The notes: generated from the letters alone by a model not told the origin. Numbered from the stretch's first letter, positions 47,991-60,721 are shown. The stretch is 64,000 bases of DNA from Pyronema omphalodes (GCA_024516155.1 JAJJXM010000004.1:620001-684000), one strand, 5' to 3'. A program made the numbers and translations.

Positions 47991-50900
47991 ATTTCTTGAA
48001 TTCCGTGGAGATGGACCTTTGTTGATGGAAGTACAGAATTACTGGTGGAAACCTATATGGGGGGATAAGGTGGGGTATATTAACCCCCTCTCTCAACTCT
48101 ATCAAGTTGAGTCTTATTACTTTCCCTTCATGATACCAATTGCTTCTATCGGTGGGTGTACCGTGTCTGGGTGTGTCATTGTCAGACAAGGCGGTAAGCT
48201 CGCAGCCCGCAGCTCGTAAAAAAAGGAATCGAATGAAGGACAAGACAAGGTTTGATAAGAATAGACAACAACAAAGGATTCCCGGTAGGTAGGCATGGCA
48301 TATGCACTCCATGCACCCCGTACCCATGCATCCCATGCAACAAATGTGCACTCAATGCACCAAAGTTCAAACTTCAGCAAAGAGATATGGTGACCATACA
48401 AAGCTAACTTTGTCAAGCGCGGATAATGGGAACTCGTATCCCCGGTCTCGGATAGTTGTATCGGGGTATCCACAGGGCTGGACTGACGAAATTAAATCCC
48501 TGTTAATGCTGGGGAAACCTTGGGGAAGCTTATGTAAGACTTAAGTTGTTAATGTCCAACCACGGCCGGCCCATTGGCAGCATCTCCAGGATGAGATATC
48601 GATAACTTATCCATGCTAATTTGCTAGCTATTGGAATATAGTTATCCGGTATCAGATGGAGCGGATATTGTTGAGAATTCCGTGTTGTATTGGCAAAGGT
48701 GAAGATGTACCGCGGCTTGGTGCGTGATGCACTAGGTTCAAGGTTGGGCTTGTTATTTTCTTATGAACATTCCTAATTATCAGGTACGTCATTGTCACTA
48801 TCATTGTCATTATCACTGTCATTGTCAGCTTTTTGTGATAAGGATAAGGAATCCAGGATGATTTAATCTGTAACATTGTATATGTAACTAGTGCAGTTTG
48901 AACCATGAATAACAAATCACAAATGAATACTGGATGCTGGATGCTGAAAATGCAAGTATTTTTCTTTCCCTCTTTCCCTCTTTGTTTTTTTTTTCTGTTC
49001 AGCTGGATGATGCCAGATGCCAGATACCAGATACCCAGTTTTCCGGGTTGGGTTGGTTGGGTTGGGTTGGGTTGCCTCTCACCTCACTGAGCATATGGGT
49101 AACACCATAGTACAACTACCGGCGGTACCGGCGGTACAATCCCTGACGTCTTGCTTCACAGGAAGGAATAAAACCCCTGTTACTATAACTCCTGCTGCTA
49201 CATATTCGTGCCATTCGCTTCACTTCGCTTCGCGCCGGAGCGGGCTCTTACAGACGGCATAGAGCATCTAACACATCTTAAGGATCCTATGTATATTATT
49301 ATTACATGGCAAGTTATAAAAGTTCGTCAATAACTCCATACCTTTTATGCGAGGAAGCGAAGAGGTAAGGAAGTAAAAATCAAAAACCAAAAACCAAAAT
49401 ACAGAAAGTGAAAAGTTGAGTGAGGCTGGTAGTTATAACGGTACAGTCGCGACTGTAATGACATTTTCCTTTCACAAAAGTTCCTATGCATGTCTGTATG
49501 TAGCTATGTTCACAACCAAGCGCAGTTATAAGGCAGTCTACATACATACATATCCGATGCAGTTGTAACACCATACATAGCAGCTGCAGACAAATATGCA
49601 TCATCACCATATGCAAGAACCTACATACCAGGGAATCCCAAAGGCCAAAGCCCAAAGCCCAAAGCCCAGATATCTGGAACTTCAAACCTCAAACTAGAAA
49701 CCATGAATCTAATCAGCCAGGCAGCCGTATGTCAGAAATCATAACCTTCTACCTTCTTTTTTTCGACAAGGTCTGTCTTGGTTCCTTGGGTTCGCTGGGT
49801 TCTTTGAAAGAGAAGTGGATATTGCGCGGCAAATGACAAATTGATCGGTGGATACAGATGTAACCTAATAGTGGATGCGATGGAACAACTGCCGCGTTGC
49901 CCAGGATTGGGAAAGAATTCATGGGAAGGATCCACTTGGATTGTGGTTGTGGTCTAGCCGCTAACGAGGCTTTTACAGGGCTTGGGGTTTGCGGCTTTGC
50001 GACTTTACGGCTTTGTGTGCTTCTCCAGTAGGTGCGGAGCGAGTTAGCAGGCTGCACCGGCCTGTGAACGAGGCAAAGATGGAAGGCAGACAAGAGACAC
50101 AAGGCTTAAGGACATGGGGGTTTTTTAGCCGCGTAAGCATGCATATTTCATGTCTCATTGTCTCTCTGGCCACCATACATAGAAATACATAGAGATAGCG
50201 CTCGTGTAATCCATGTAATCCGAATCCGCGTAATCATATCATGAGGCTCTGATCAGAGAGAAGTGGGGAGTGGGGAGGATATTCATGCATTAATTTCTAT
50301 CGACTCGGTAAATGCAGACTTTTTGAATCAGTAGTTGGATACTTGTACTTGCATATTTCGGTGAATATGTTTCGGAGTTGAGTATGCAAATTTAGCTAAT
50401 GTTTACGGATGATCTTTATAACTTGAGATTTCGGCGGGGGTTTAAATTCCGGTGTACTCGGAAACTTATCGGATACTAAAACTTTGTACTCTGACAAAGA
50501 TGTGCTTATTTTCCGATGCTCAGATCGGCAAGTCGCGTCATGACGTATGATTCGTAGTGACCATAATTCAGTTCATGAAAGCTGATCATTACATAAGGAG
50601 TTATTCACGAGCTCAGATATACACCACACAGCAAATATAAGTCAGAAAAAAAAACTTTTATTACCCCACCCTACCATACCAAATACTAATACAAATACAA
50701 ATACAAATACCAAATGTAACCCCCCCCCCCCCCCCCACCCCCCTCCGATACGCCAACCTCTGGCTCTCCTTACCACTAACAATCAATAGCAAAGCCTCCC
50801 CCCCCCCCCCCCTTTTTTTTTTTTGTTTTTTTTTAAAAAAAGATGAAACCGAAGAACTTTTAGTAACCTTCAAAACCCCCCCTTTACCCCGAAAAGTTGG

Positions 50901-52630
50901 CGCTTTTATAAGTTATAATCAGTTATCGTTCCATCTTTTCATCTTTTCATCTACCAAGCTTGCCGGCCCGCGATAGTTGGGTTGTACTGCTAGAAAGGAA
51001 CAGCGTAGGTGTCGTATCGTTACTGAGACTGAGATCGAGGCTCGTTTTGGGAATGTATTTGTTGAGGTAGTATCGAGAAGGACCGGTATTCGGACATGAT
51101 TTGACTGAGTTCAGGAGCTGGAGATAACGATAAGAAATTATCATCCATATAATCCGAACCCGTCGAAAGGCATGAAGGATACAGTGAGGTGGATGGCCAA
51201 GTTGAATTGGTGACCTCTTGCGGAAAAGAGTGGACGGACAGAAAGAGCGTCCTACCGGTAGGAGATCACAGCCGTGTTGAACAGGTGGATTTCTCCCTTT
51301 GAATATGGTGATGGTAGTGGTGGTGGTGGCAGTTTTTTTTATCTTAAGGACCGAAATTGTGTAAAAAATAATTAAAAGGGTGATTTTGATAATAAATCCC
51401 CTACAGAAGAAAAAAATAGAAAAGGGCGAACGGACAGACAGGTGCGTCCCTATGGTAGGAGTAGTTCAGGGTTTCTGAGCCTCCTCTCTTTGCATGCATC
51501 GGATGCAAAGAACCAGTATAGTATTATAGATTAAAAAAAAAAAAAAAGACTTTCCCCATAATTCTCTTCCAATTATTCATTTCCATCAAGAAAGGTGGAT
51601 TTCTCCTTTTCAATATGGTGGTGGTGGTGGTGGTGGTGGTGGTGCCCATCAAGAAAAGTAGATTCCTCCCTTTGAATATGGTGGTGGTTGTGATGCATGG
51701 TGATGGTGGTGATGGTAGTTCTTTTTATCTTAAAGACCGAAGTTGTGTAAAATTATCATTAAAAAGGGTGGTTTGATAATAAATCCCCTACAAAAGAAGA
51801 AAAGAAAAAAAAAAAAAAGAGCGAACGGACCGACAAGTGCGTCCCTGTGGTAGGAGTTCAGAGTTTCTGGGCCTCCTCTCTTTGCATGCATCGGATGCAA
51901 AGAACCAGTATAGTATTATAAATTAAAAAAAAAGAAAAAAAAGAAAAAAAAAAAAGAAAAAAAAAAGACTTTCCCCATAATCCTCTTCCAATTATTCATT
52001 TCCATCAAGAAAGGTGGATTTCTCTTTTTCAATATGGTGGTGGTGGTGGTGGTGGTGGTGCCCATCAAGAAAAGTAGATTCCTCCCTTTGAATATGGTGG
52101 TGGTTGTGATGCATGGTGATGGTGGTGATGGTAGTTCTTTTTATCTTAAGGACCGAAGTTGTGTAAAATTATCATTAAAAAGGGTGATTTGATAATAAAT
52201 CCCCTACAAAAGAAGAAAAGAAAAAAAAAAAGAAAAGAGCGAACGGACCGACAAGTGCGTCCTTATGGTAGGAGTTCAAAGTTTCTGAGCTCCTCTCTTT
52301 GCATGCATCGGATGCAAAGAGCCAGTAGTAGTATAATCCAAAAAACTTTTTCCCATAACTCTCTTTCAATTATTCATTTCCATCAAGAAAAAAAAAGAAA
52401 ACAAAAAACGAATGAACGGACCGACAGGTGCGTCCTTATGGTAGGAGTTCAGAGTCTCTGAGCTCCTCTCTTTGCATGCATCGGATGCAAAGAACCAGTA
52501 GTAGTATAATTCAAAAATAATAATTCCCCGTAATTCTCTTTCATTCATTCATCTCCATGGGTTGCCGAGAAAATTGGACATTCCATGCAAGAACAAAGGA
52601 TTGAGCCAGGGGTTTTTATTATTAGGCTCC
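47991..52630. other. gene-free spacer ending in a structured tandem repeat
   Basis: No gene is supported. The stretch contains a G-run at about 47870-47889, TCATTGTCACTATCAT repeats near 48.78-48.83 kb, GGGTTGGGTT runs near 49.05 kb, C-runs at about 50.72 and 50.80 kb, and the array at 51.23-52.51 kb that lies just beyond the 3' end of the secreted repeat protein gene. Confidence 0.55.
51231..52512. repeat. tandem array of about 100-bp hairpin-bearing cores in longer units
   Basis: Five copies of a conserved core (51231-51264 diverged and short; 51426-51530; 51820-51922; 52238-52338; 52412-52512). Each full core runs from GAACGGAC through TGCGTCC, GGTAGGAGT, TTCAGAG and CTGAGC-CTCCTC to the hairpin CTTTGCAT-GCATCGG-ATGCAAAG, then CCAGTA. 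Between cores lie shared segments: GGTGGATTTCTC, a GGTGGT run, ATCTTAA-GACCGAA, AATAAATCCCCTACA, A-rich tracts of varying length and TTTCCATCAAGAAA. The middle two units repeat with a 417-bp period. No conserved reading frame spans all copies. Confidence 0.9.
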
Positions 52631-55600
52631 TCAGTTTTGGGCGAGGATGCCTTCGGGGAGGACGCTCTTGAGGTAGGCTTCGATGGCTTCGGCGTCTTTG
52701 GCAAAAGCGTCGAAACCGGTTCCGTCACCGGAGTAGGCGATGATGTTGCCGTTGACGGGCTTTCCGGTGAGCTCCTCGATTTTAGAAGCCTTGTCGAGAG
52801 GGACGGTAGTGAGGAGGGGTTCATCGACGACGACATCTGCAATCTGATTAAAACCGGGCTTTAGTAAACTACGACTCAATTCACGATAGGAAAATATGAA
52901 TTTACCTGAGATCCCTCGGCAACCTTGGCGATAGGGTGGTCGAAGGTTCCGCACTTGCAGACTCCCTCCACAGACTCGCACTCGGGGCAAACAAGGATGG
53001 TCTTGGTAACGGGAACGGTACCATGAACCTTCTTGTTTACGACAACCTCTTCAGTACCAGGAACATTGACCTTGTTGATCTGCTCCTTGGTCTTGGGGGT
53101 GATCTTGATCTCGGGGATGCGGGTCTCGACAACAGTCTCGATCTGAGTAGCAGTCGCAGTAACCTGGACAGGAACCTTGACGGTCTCAGTAGCGAAGACC
53201 TTCTCCACCTGGGTGGCGGTAGCGGTCACGTAAACAGGAACCTCGACGGAGACGGGGACCTCAACAAACTCCTTGACGGGGACCTCAACAGGAATCTCAA
53301 CACCGGTAGAGACGATACGCTCAACCTCGACGACACCAGTAGGACCGGGAGAAAAGACGGTCACAAACTCGGTGGGGCCAGGGAGGGTGACAGTCTCACC
53401 ACGGACGATGGCACGGTCAACCCAAGGCTGGTAGTCAACGGGAGCACCAAATCCAGGAGCGAGAATCTGGACCTGTCCGTCGGCGTACTGTCCAAGACCG
53501 AATCCGGCGGGCATGACGAAGCGGTCATCCTCTTCATAGGGAGTGTAGGGCTTGGTGGCAGTAGGGGCCTGAGTCTGGGGAACAACAACCTCGGGAGCGA
53601 CCTGAGTGGGTACGAATCCGGAAATGTTAACGGGGAGCTTGTCGAGCTGGGCAACGGCTACAGCCTCAGAAGCTACGCCCTTGTGCTCGGGGTAGAAGTT
53701 GTACACATCGGGATAGTTAGGATGTCCCTCTGGGAAGAAGTTGTACACAGGCTGGACAGTGGGGGTAGCATCAGGGTGGTCAGGAGATCCCTCAGGGTAG
53801 AAGTTGTATACGGGCTGGGCGGTGGGAGTGACCTCGGGGTAGAAGTTGTATACATCGGGGTGGTCAGGAGAGCCCTCGGGGTAGAAGTTGTACACGGGCT
53901 GGACAGTGGGGGTAGCATCAGGGTGGTCAGGAGACCCCTCAGGGTAGAAGTTGTATACGGGCTGGGCGGTGGGGGTGACCTCCGGGTAGAAGTTGTATAC
54001 ATCGGGGTGGTCAGGAGATCCCTCGGGGTAGAAGTTGTAGACGGGCTCAACAGTGGGAGTGACCTCCGGGTAGAAGTTGTAGACGGGTTCCGCAGTGGCA
54101 GTAGCAACTGCGTCGTCTCCGAGAGTCTTACGGATGGTGACCGGGGGGCCACAAGCGAGAGTCTTGCGGTTAATAACCTGACGCTTCTCAACACCAGAGA
54201 ACTCATTCTGGATGGCAGCGATCTGCTCCTGTGAAGGAGGGGGGCAGTCGATGATCTCAACGACCTCTTCCACATCACGCTTGGCAATAGTGGACTCCTC
54301 ATCCTCAACATCGGCAGGCTTATCGTTTTGATACTCGGCGACCTTGTCGGAGATAGCTTCGATCATATCCTACCAGTCATCATTAGCATCACCAAATATC
54401 ACCAACCATTCTTACTGTGATCAGCTATTAGGACTTACATCATTCTCAAGATAGTCAAAGTCAACACCCTCCTCCTCAAAGACATCGTTCATATGGTCAT
54501 CAGTGAACTTCTTAAGGATCTGGTCCTCAAATCCGGTGCTGACAGCCTTGCGGTTGGCTCCGCGGTCCTTCTTCTTCTGGGGACGGTCCTGGTTGATGTT
54601 GGGACGGACACGGCCGTGGGGACCGTTGGAGAGCTGAGAAGACTTAAAACCGAGTCCTCCCTGCTTGTGGTAGGTGCAAGGATTCTCCTCAGTACATTCC
54701 TCAGCCTTGGGCTTGGGGGCGTCCTTGTTGGAGAAATGCTTGACATTGCTCTGTCCACGGATGGGTTCAGCAGCAGCATCACGCTTGGCAAGGTTCATGT
54801 CATCCATGTGGATCTGGTCCGGCTTGGGGGCCTTGTCCTTACCATTGCGAGTCTGCTTGGGAAGGTTGTCCTGGCTGGGGCGGTTCTTGGAGTTACGAGC
54901 GGGCTTACCCTTCTTTCCACGCTTTCCGGGCTTATCCTGGGGCTTAACAGCCTCGTCTCCCTGACGGCTCTGCTTGGGCTTCTTGGGCTTCTTCATGGTT
55001 CCAGAAGAGGGGGGGAGCTCATCCTTCATCATGGGGTCCTCCTCCTTCTTCTTCTCAGCCTTAGCCTTTGGCTTCTCCTCGACTGGAGCGTCCTTCTTCT
55101 CGGTGGCAGCGGGAGAGGGATTCTTGGGAAGATGATTCTTCTCCTTGTTGGAAGACTTAGCGGCATCACCGGGCATCTTCTTCTTGTCCTTCTGCATGTC
55201 GGCCTTGTCCTCGACGGGAATGGGCTGCTCCTTGCGAGGGGGGGCCTTGGCCTCCTTGGATTCTCCCTTCTTGGGCTCGGCCTTGGAGTCCTTCTTGGAC
55301 TCAGGCTTGGAGTCCTTAGGATCAGCCTTAGCAGAATCCTTCTTGGGCTCGGGCTTCTTCTGCTGCTCAGTAGCCATGACGCTGGCACCGCGGTCCTGCA
55401 TAGCTGCGGCAGACTTCATCATCTTGTCGGCCTTGGCCTGAATATGCTCGGGCCAACCTCCATCACGCTTCTGGAGTACGTTGTCGTACCAGTTCTCAGC
55501 TGACTCGCCGCCTCCTAGAAGAGTAAGGATTTTTCCCAAGGCATCAATCTTGGGGGGCTTCTTTTCCTCGGTGACGGTGACCTCAGGCTCAAGAACGGAG

Positions 55601-56292
55601 TCCTGGACGAGACCATAGGAGAATTGAGACCAGTCCTGGGGTCCCTCGACGATGGCGGCAGGAGTGACAGCATTAGTTGTGGTCTTGCTGTACCCCTCGG
55701 TATCTTTAGTGAGAGTGGTGGGCTTTGCGGTTCCCTCAACCTCCTGGTTGATCTTCACTTCATCGATAGCTAAGGCCTTGGAAAGAGGAGCCTCGAGGGG
55801 ATCAGAAGCCGCTGCAACGGCAGCAGCCTCCTCTTCCTCCTCAGTAAGCTGAAGTCCGGACTCCTCGTCGGTGTACTGAGCAGAGAAGGCCTGGATAGCA
55901 TCCTTGGCGGGAGTTTTGGATGCGGGGAATCCGTGAGGAGCAACCCACTTGGGGGCAGTCTCGATAGTCTCTTCAACCACTACAGGAGCAGTAGTTTCAA
56001 CGATCTTGACCTGGACGTCTTCGGGGCTCTGAGGGGCCTCCTGAGACTTCCATGCGGTGGAGTAGGGGTATGGATAGAATGGGACACGGGCAGGGGCAGG
56101 GAAGTCAGCGGGGTTGTAAGCTTCGTTCAACCAGTACTTGGGGTAGTTATCGCCATATCCAAGGTTAGTAGGATGCTGGGGATATTTGCTCACAAACCGT
56201 AGCCCTTCATCGTCGCTAGGAGCGATAGGGACAGAGGAGGATGACTGCGCCAGGAGGGCTGTCACCAACGTGACAAGTTGGTAGGGCTTCAT
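52631..56292 (-). CDS. large secreted Tyr-repeat protein of unknown function
   Basis: Exons (minus): 56292-54439, 54369-52906 and 52843-52631, phase-0 junctions, 1176 residues. No family is recognised. Order of parts: signal peptide (1-20, hydrophobic LVTLVTALLAQ); a Tyr/Pro-rich segment (NYPKYW, RVPFYPYPYS); an acidic segment; a very Lys/Pro-rich, probably disordered segment (about 275-560); ECTEENPCTYH; four KR dibasic sites (near 274, 502, 648, 680) that could be Kex2 cuts; nine VYNFYPE repeats (about 712-846), with ETPT/SPDHPD-like linkers; Val/Thr-rich stretches (VPVYVTATATQ, VPVQVTATATQ); a CPEC-x7-CKC cysteine motif (about 1079-1093); and a folded-looking C-terminal 70 residues (PLDKASKIEELTGKP, YSGDGTGFDAF). 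The codons are strongly C-ending, suggesting high expression. An extracellular, wall or adhesive role is inference only. Confidence 0.78.
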
Positions 56293-59200
56293 CGTAAATG
56301 AGTGGTGGGTAAAGACAGAAGCAACTGGGGATATTGAGCCTTTTTAAAAGCTCAGAGGGTACGGGCGGCGAAATGTGATTTCTCTTCAAGCTGTTCGCGT
56401 ACCTAGGCCACACCAGCGGTTGCTGGATAACTGATCTAGGGAATGGTGAAAGGTGGACATCATTCACCACCGATGTAGCTTAGAGCCACAGTTATCGGAT
56501 ACGACCAAGGCAAGATATATACCCGTGATGCGGCCGACGGATATCTGAGTGCTTTTTGCTCACGGTATGATGAAATAAAATTCAGTTGAGAATTTTTTAT
56601 CCATTAAGAAACGCTCGACACTACGGCCCGTAGAAAGTTGGGGTTTTTTTTTGCCCATGGTCAAAACTTACAAATATTTGAATAAGATTATTCACAATAT
56701 CTTGAAGTCTGTCAATTGAATGGATGGTCGTTGTGGGCCTCTGGGTCAAACGCCCTAAGCGAAGTTTTACTGGGATCTTGCGTGTCTGGTGTGTCTGGTG
56801 CACCATAACGGTAATTTGCCGCGGCCCCGGCGGCAATAACACACAGCACGTCACTTTCTACATAACGATTTTCTACGTATAACGGTAAGTTTTCCCGGCC
56901 CAGATATATCGGCCCCAGGTAAATAGAGCATTCCGTGAATTGACCCCGAATTTTGGATGTAAGAACGTTAACCGAGCATGTCGTCATCGGACTGCGAAAA
57001 GATATATGGGTTAGCTGCTAGTCTACCCGGTGGCTCAATGCCACGGCCCATGGATTGTCTAGCAATTATGAGCTCAGATCAATTGGAAAATTCTGCCATC
57101 CTCCGGCACCCATCAAGAAACTTTCCCTGGCTGTTCTCGCCGCATAGCCACGGCAATTAAGTGACCATCAATCCCTAGAAGTTTCTACACGTTGACTCCT
57201 TAGCATACTCATTACACAGTATCAGCCACCACTACTCCACTCAATCACTCAACGTCATAACTTTAACAACATTTACAATCAGCCATTTGTTCCTACTGGC
57301 CATCATTATAATTTCACGAGGCTTGATCAGGGCGTCACCTACAGGTGATGCCTCATGATTCCCAAAGCGATGACTTTTCGAAGCTTTGCCAAGCTTCTTT
57401 AATCTTAGCTTTTGAATGCTTGAAGCATTCGTATACAGCCGTTTATCTATTTAGTAACAGAAAAAAGGCCGACATGACAGCACCGCGGATACCCGGACCG
57501 GAACTTAGGATAACCACCGAGAAGCTCCGAGAAGCACAACCCAGCGAGCACTTGACGATACTTCGAGTCTACCGAGCAACAAACAGCTAGGAATCAGGAT
57601 TAAGATCAGTTTCTATCCCGATCATTAACAACAGCAGTTTTATTCCCCCGGTATATTTCATCTAACATGTCCATATTAATAGGTGTCTTCTAAAAAGCCG
57701 CTCTATAATCTATTTACTTCCAACTTTCTGCCTATCAACCAGTTTAGTACTTACAGCTACACAGAACAAGATGCACACAGCTCAATCCCCATATTCCGGA
57801 AAGTCTTTCCGCCCGATGAAAAATATCTAGCCATCCTCGCTATTTTCGCTGGCATCACTGCTATCCCCGCCACGAAACGACTTTCTAATGCGCCCGATAA
57901 GAGGAACTACGTCACCCTACACGTTGGTGAGGAGGGGGGACTTTCCCCCGGATGAAAATTCCAATATCTCAATCTGCTTCATGCAGATGACATAATCCGG
58001 AAGGTATTACATAGGTGCCGTTTCCTGGAATTAACAACATCATCGTCATAATCATCATCATTCTATATATCACTATTCATCACATACATGACACTACCAC
58101 CGTCACTGATAATAAAACAATATGGTATTATCGTAGGGAGGATTACAAAGCGACAAGTCTTTAAACTTATATACACTCTGTTGAATCAAGGAGATGGTGA
58201 TTATCCCAGCGTTGAAGGATTTAACCTTGTGCACTTGATGAAGGTTTTATTACTCTAGTCTTCAATCCATTCCCATCAGCCCCTATCACTACAAGCGGAA
58301 AGAAGAAAATTGAAAGGCGGTGATGTAGTTATGGAATCACTCATTAACTCATGGCAGATCACTTTTCTGCCCGAGTTCTTGCCATAGCCATGTGTCTTGG
58401 CTTAGCTGGACCACAACAGTCTGTAACCTCCATCAGTAGAGTTTATTTCTTGACGGTTCCAACTTTTCCACAGCAACAATTCACCAGTATCGGGCGAGCG
58501 ACGAAGTAGACATAAAGTTTTCCTCTGGTAGATACCAAGCTGCAGACTCCAGGAATCACGAAGTTCTATTTATCGATTCCGACTCTATTTTAAGTTCCGC
58601 ACAGTACTACTCGAAGTCTAACCCAAAAGGTTTCTGACGGATTAAGATTTTCTTATTTCTCCGCTTACGAGAACAGGATGTTGACGGTGAAGATCTAGCA
58701 ACTGCAATACTTTTTCTAGCGCTTTGCCACAAAACTCAATGCCAACCGATCGATTTAAAAGTTGTGACACTCAAATGACATAGACAATGTGGTCAGGGTT
58801 ACCGTCATCAGAAAGAAAAAAAATTCAAAACAATGTATAGTTACAATCTACCGTAAAACGCAATAGCAAAATAGTTCCTAGAGCGCTGCTATAGCCTTAT
58901 AGACGTAAGTATTCCAATGTCGCTGTCAATATAAATGCATAAACTTTCTACTTGTACAGTCAGTCCTGATACCTGACGTGTTTCGCGCACATACTATCCG
59001 AAAGCCATTTCTTCCAAAACTTGATGCCATCCGTTTATTCAAAACATGAAAGTCTTTTAAACGTATTGGCTGGTATCTACATACATGTAGCCACCTACCT
59101 AACCCAATCCAAAATCAGCACAAGCAAACCCCAAAGTTAACTCGCAACCGATCTTATTGAAAACCTTTCGAAACCAAGAAAAACCTAAAGTTTCACAACA

Positions 59201-60721
59201 TCATCACAGCAATGTTACAATTTTTTTTATTGTTATACCTACATACATAGTGTAACCCATCGTTTCAGAGTTAAATACAGAAACCCATCTGTTACACCCG
59301 CTTGGGGGGGGGGGGGGGAAGGGGGTTCGAAATAGAACCTGCTGTCTATGTACTTAATCTATCCACAGGGATAACAACATCCTCATAACGAAGGTTTTTT
59401 CCGGCCGTTTTATCTTCGCATCTATCCGGAAAGTTAAAAATTATACATACCTACATATACATCCTCAGTAAACCCCGCCTCCCCCCATGATAAGATAAGC
59501 TTAAGGCCTAACCAAAAAGAATCTGCTGCACCGTAAAACGTTAGAATGTTAGAAGAAGAAGTTTGTATTAGAATTTACATCTAGTTATTTAGTTAAAAAA
59601 AATACGTACTCGATACTGTCCAGAAGATGTATTTTTTCTTTTATTTCTTCTTTCCGTTTCGTATTTCCAAACATGAAGAAATTATCGTTGCGTCGGTATT
59701 GGTGTTGGGATATTCGGAAGTTTCGTTGTTATAGCCTTACGGGAGGTTCTCCGCTATATTTATAACCTTCCCCGAATAAATATTCCACAGTAGCAAAGAA
59801 GAACAAAAAGCACTGATCCATACATCAGTGAAAAAGAAGTATTCTGCAAGAAACAAAAGAGAACCAACATAGATAATACTTGCAGAGATCTAGGTACCGA
59901 TAATAAGATAAGGTTTACCTATAGAGTTTATCACGGCGAAACAATCAACAGATGGATATCGACGAGGGCTTTTTGTACAGGAAAATACTTAGCCTAAATA
60001 TAGAACCCCTGCTGAACCCTAAGTATTCCTCGGCACTCTTTGATGCTGTTTGAAGTATTTACCCAGGCCTGCTTAAGCCGTTTCGCAAGCCCACTGGATC
60101 CAATCCCAGTATTAAACTATACACGGGACAGATCGGATATCATAGACCAAATCCCGATCACTATTACAGCGAAATCTCAGCTGCCACCGGCGGTATTTCT
60201 AGTATGGTTAAACAATCCGGATCAGTCTCACGTCACTTACTCCAGGTTCGGATAATCTTTACATCCGAGTATTCTTTCACCAATTCCAATTTTTGATGAC
60301 ATGAAAAATTCATTTCCCTCTACTGAATCCCTATGGTATAGAAGAATCCCCCATGAAAACAGAAAAAAAAAGATACAACATTCCAAACGTTACAAACTTT
60401 ACAAACCGATCAACCCAAAGAAAGTCCACAAACTGACCAGTGTCCAGCTAGACCTATGTAGCTGGGGGCACCAAAAGCTTGTGTAAAGCAGAAAACAACG
60501 ACAGCAAGGGGGCAGTTTCGGATGTAATAATGAAGCTGAAGCTACAGACTAACAAAAACCCAGGGTATAGTTTGAACACAAAAAGAAAAAAAGAAAACGA
60601 AAAAAAAAAGTTGTATATAAAAAGCGCAATCCTTCTAAATGGTGTACTTTTTATTCTCACAAAAAAAAACACAAAACGACAAAAAAGAGACCGTTGACAA
60701 AAGTACGAAAGGGTATAAAAA
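56293..60721. other. gene-poor spacer
   Basis: The first part is the promoter of the secreted repeat protein. Two small hairpins lie at 57380-57430 and a weak small-protein candidate at 57.68-57.95 kb. From 58.0 to 60.7 kb I see only AT-rich sequence, a G-run near 59305 and scattered TACATACAT motifs. Confidence 0.5.
57683..57955 (+). CDS. possible small hydrophobic protein
   Basis: An open frame of about 90 codons without a convincing ATG contains KVFPPDEKYLAILAIFAGI, one hydrophobic segment preceded by basic residues and followed by a KR-rich turn. A splice acceptor (TTACAG, about 57753) lies inside, so the real coding part, if any, may begin there with SYTEQDAH. The shape loosely recalls small mitochondrial inner-membrane proteins such as ATP synthase subunit k, but similarity is too short to assign. 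It may be chance. Confidence 0.2.
   Translation: MSSKKPLYNLFTSNFLPINQFSTYSYTEQDAHSSIPIFRKVFPPDEKYLAILAIFAGITAIPATKRLSNAPDKRNYVTLHVGEEGGLSPG

Noticed and set aside
48302..48363. ATGCA-rich repeated motif considered as a regulatory array
   Set aside because: Short, irregular and not linked to a promoter; probably a simple-sequence drift of CATGCA units.
52936..54234. 432-codon plus-strand frame rich in Gly, Leu and Asp
   Set aside because: It is an antisense shadow of the secreted repeat protein gene, whose codon bias keeps the other strand open. The minus strand has the signal peptide and matching splice sites.
54493..55503. 336-codon plus-strand frame opposite exon 1 of the secreted protein
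   Set aside because: It is an antisense shadow caused by Lys-rich AAG codons reading as Leu-rich CTT; no independent support.
59310..59335. B-box-like GGTTCGAAAT near a G-run, considered as part of a tRNA
   Set aside because: No acceptor stem, A-box or T-stem can be formed around it. The same applies to a similar motif near 9390.
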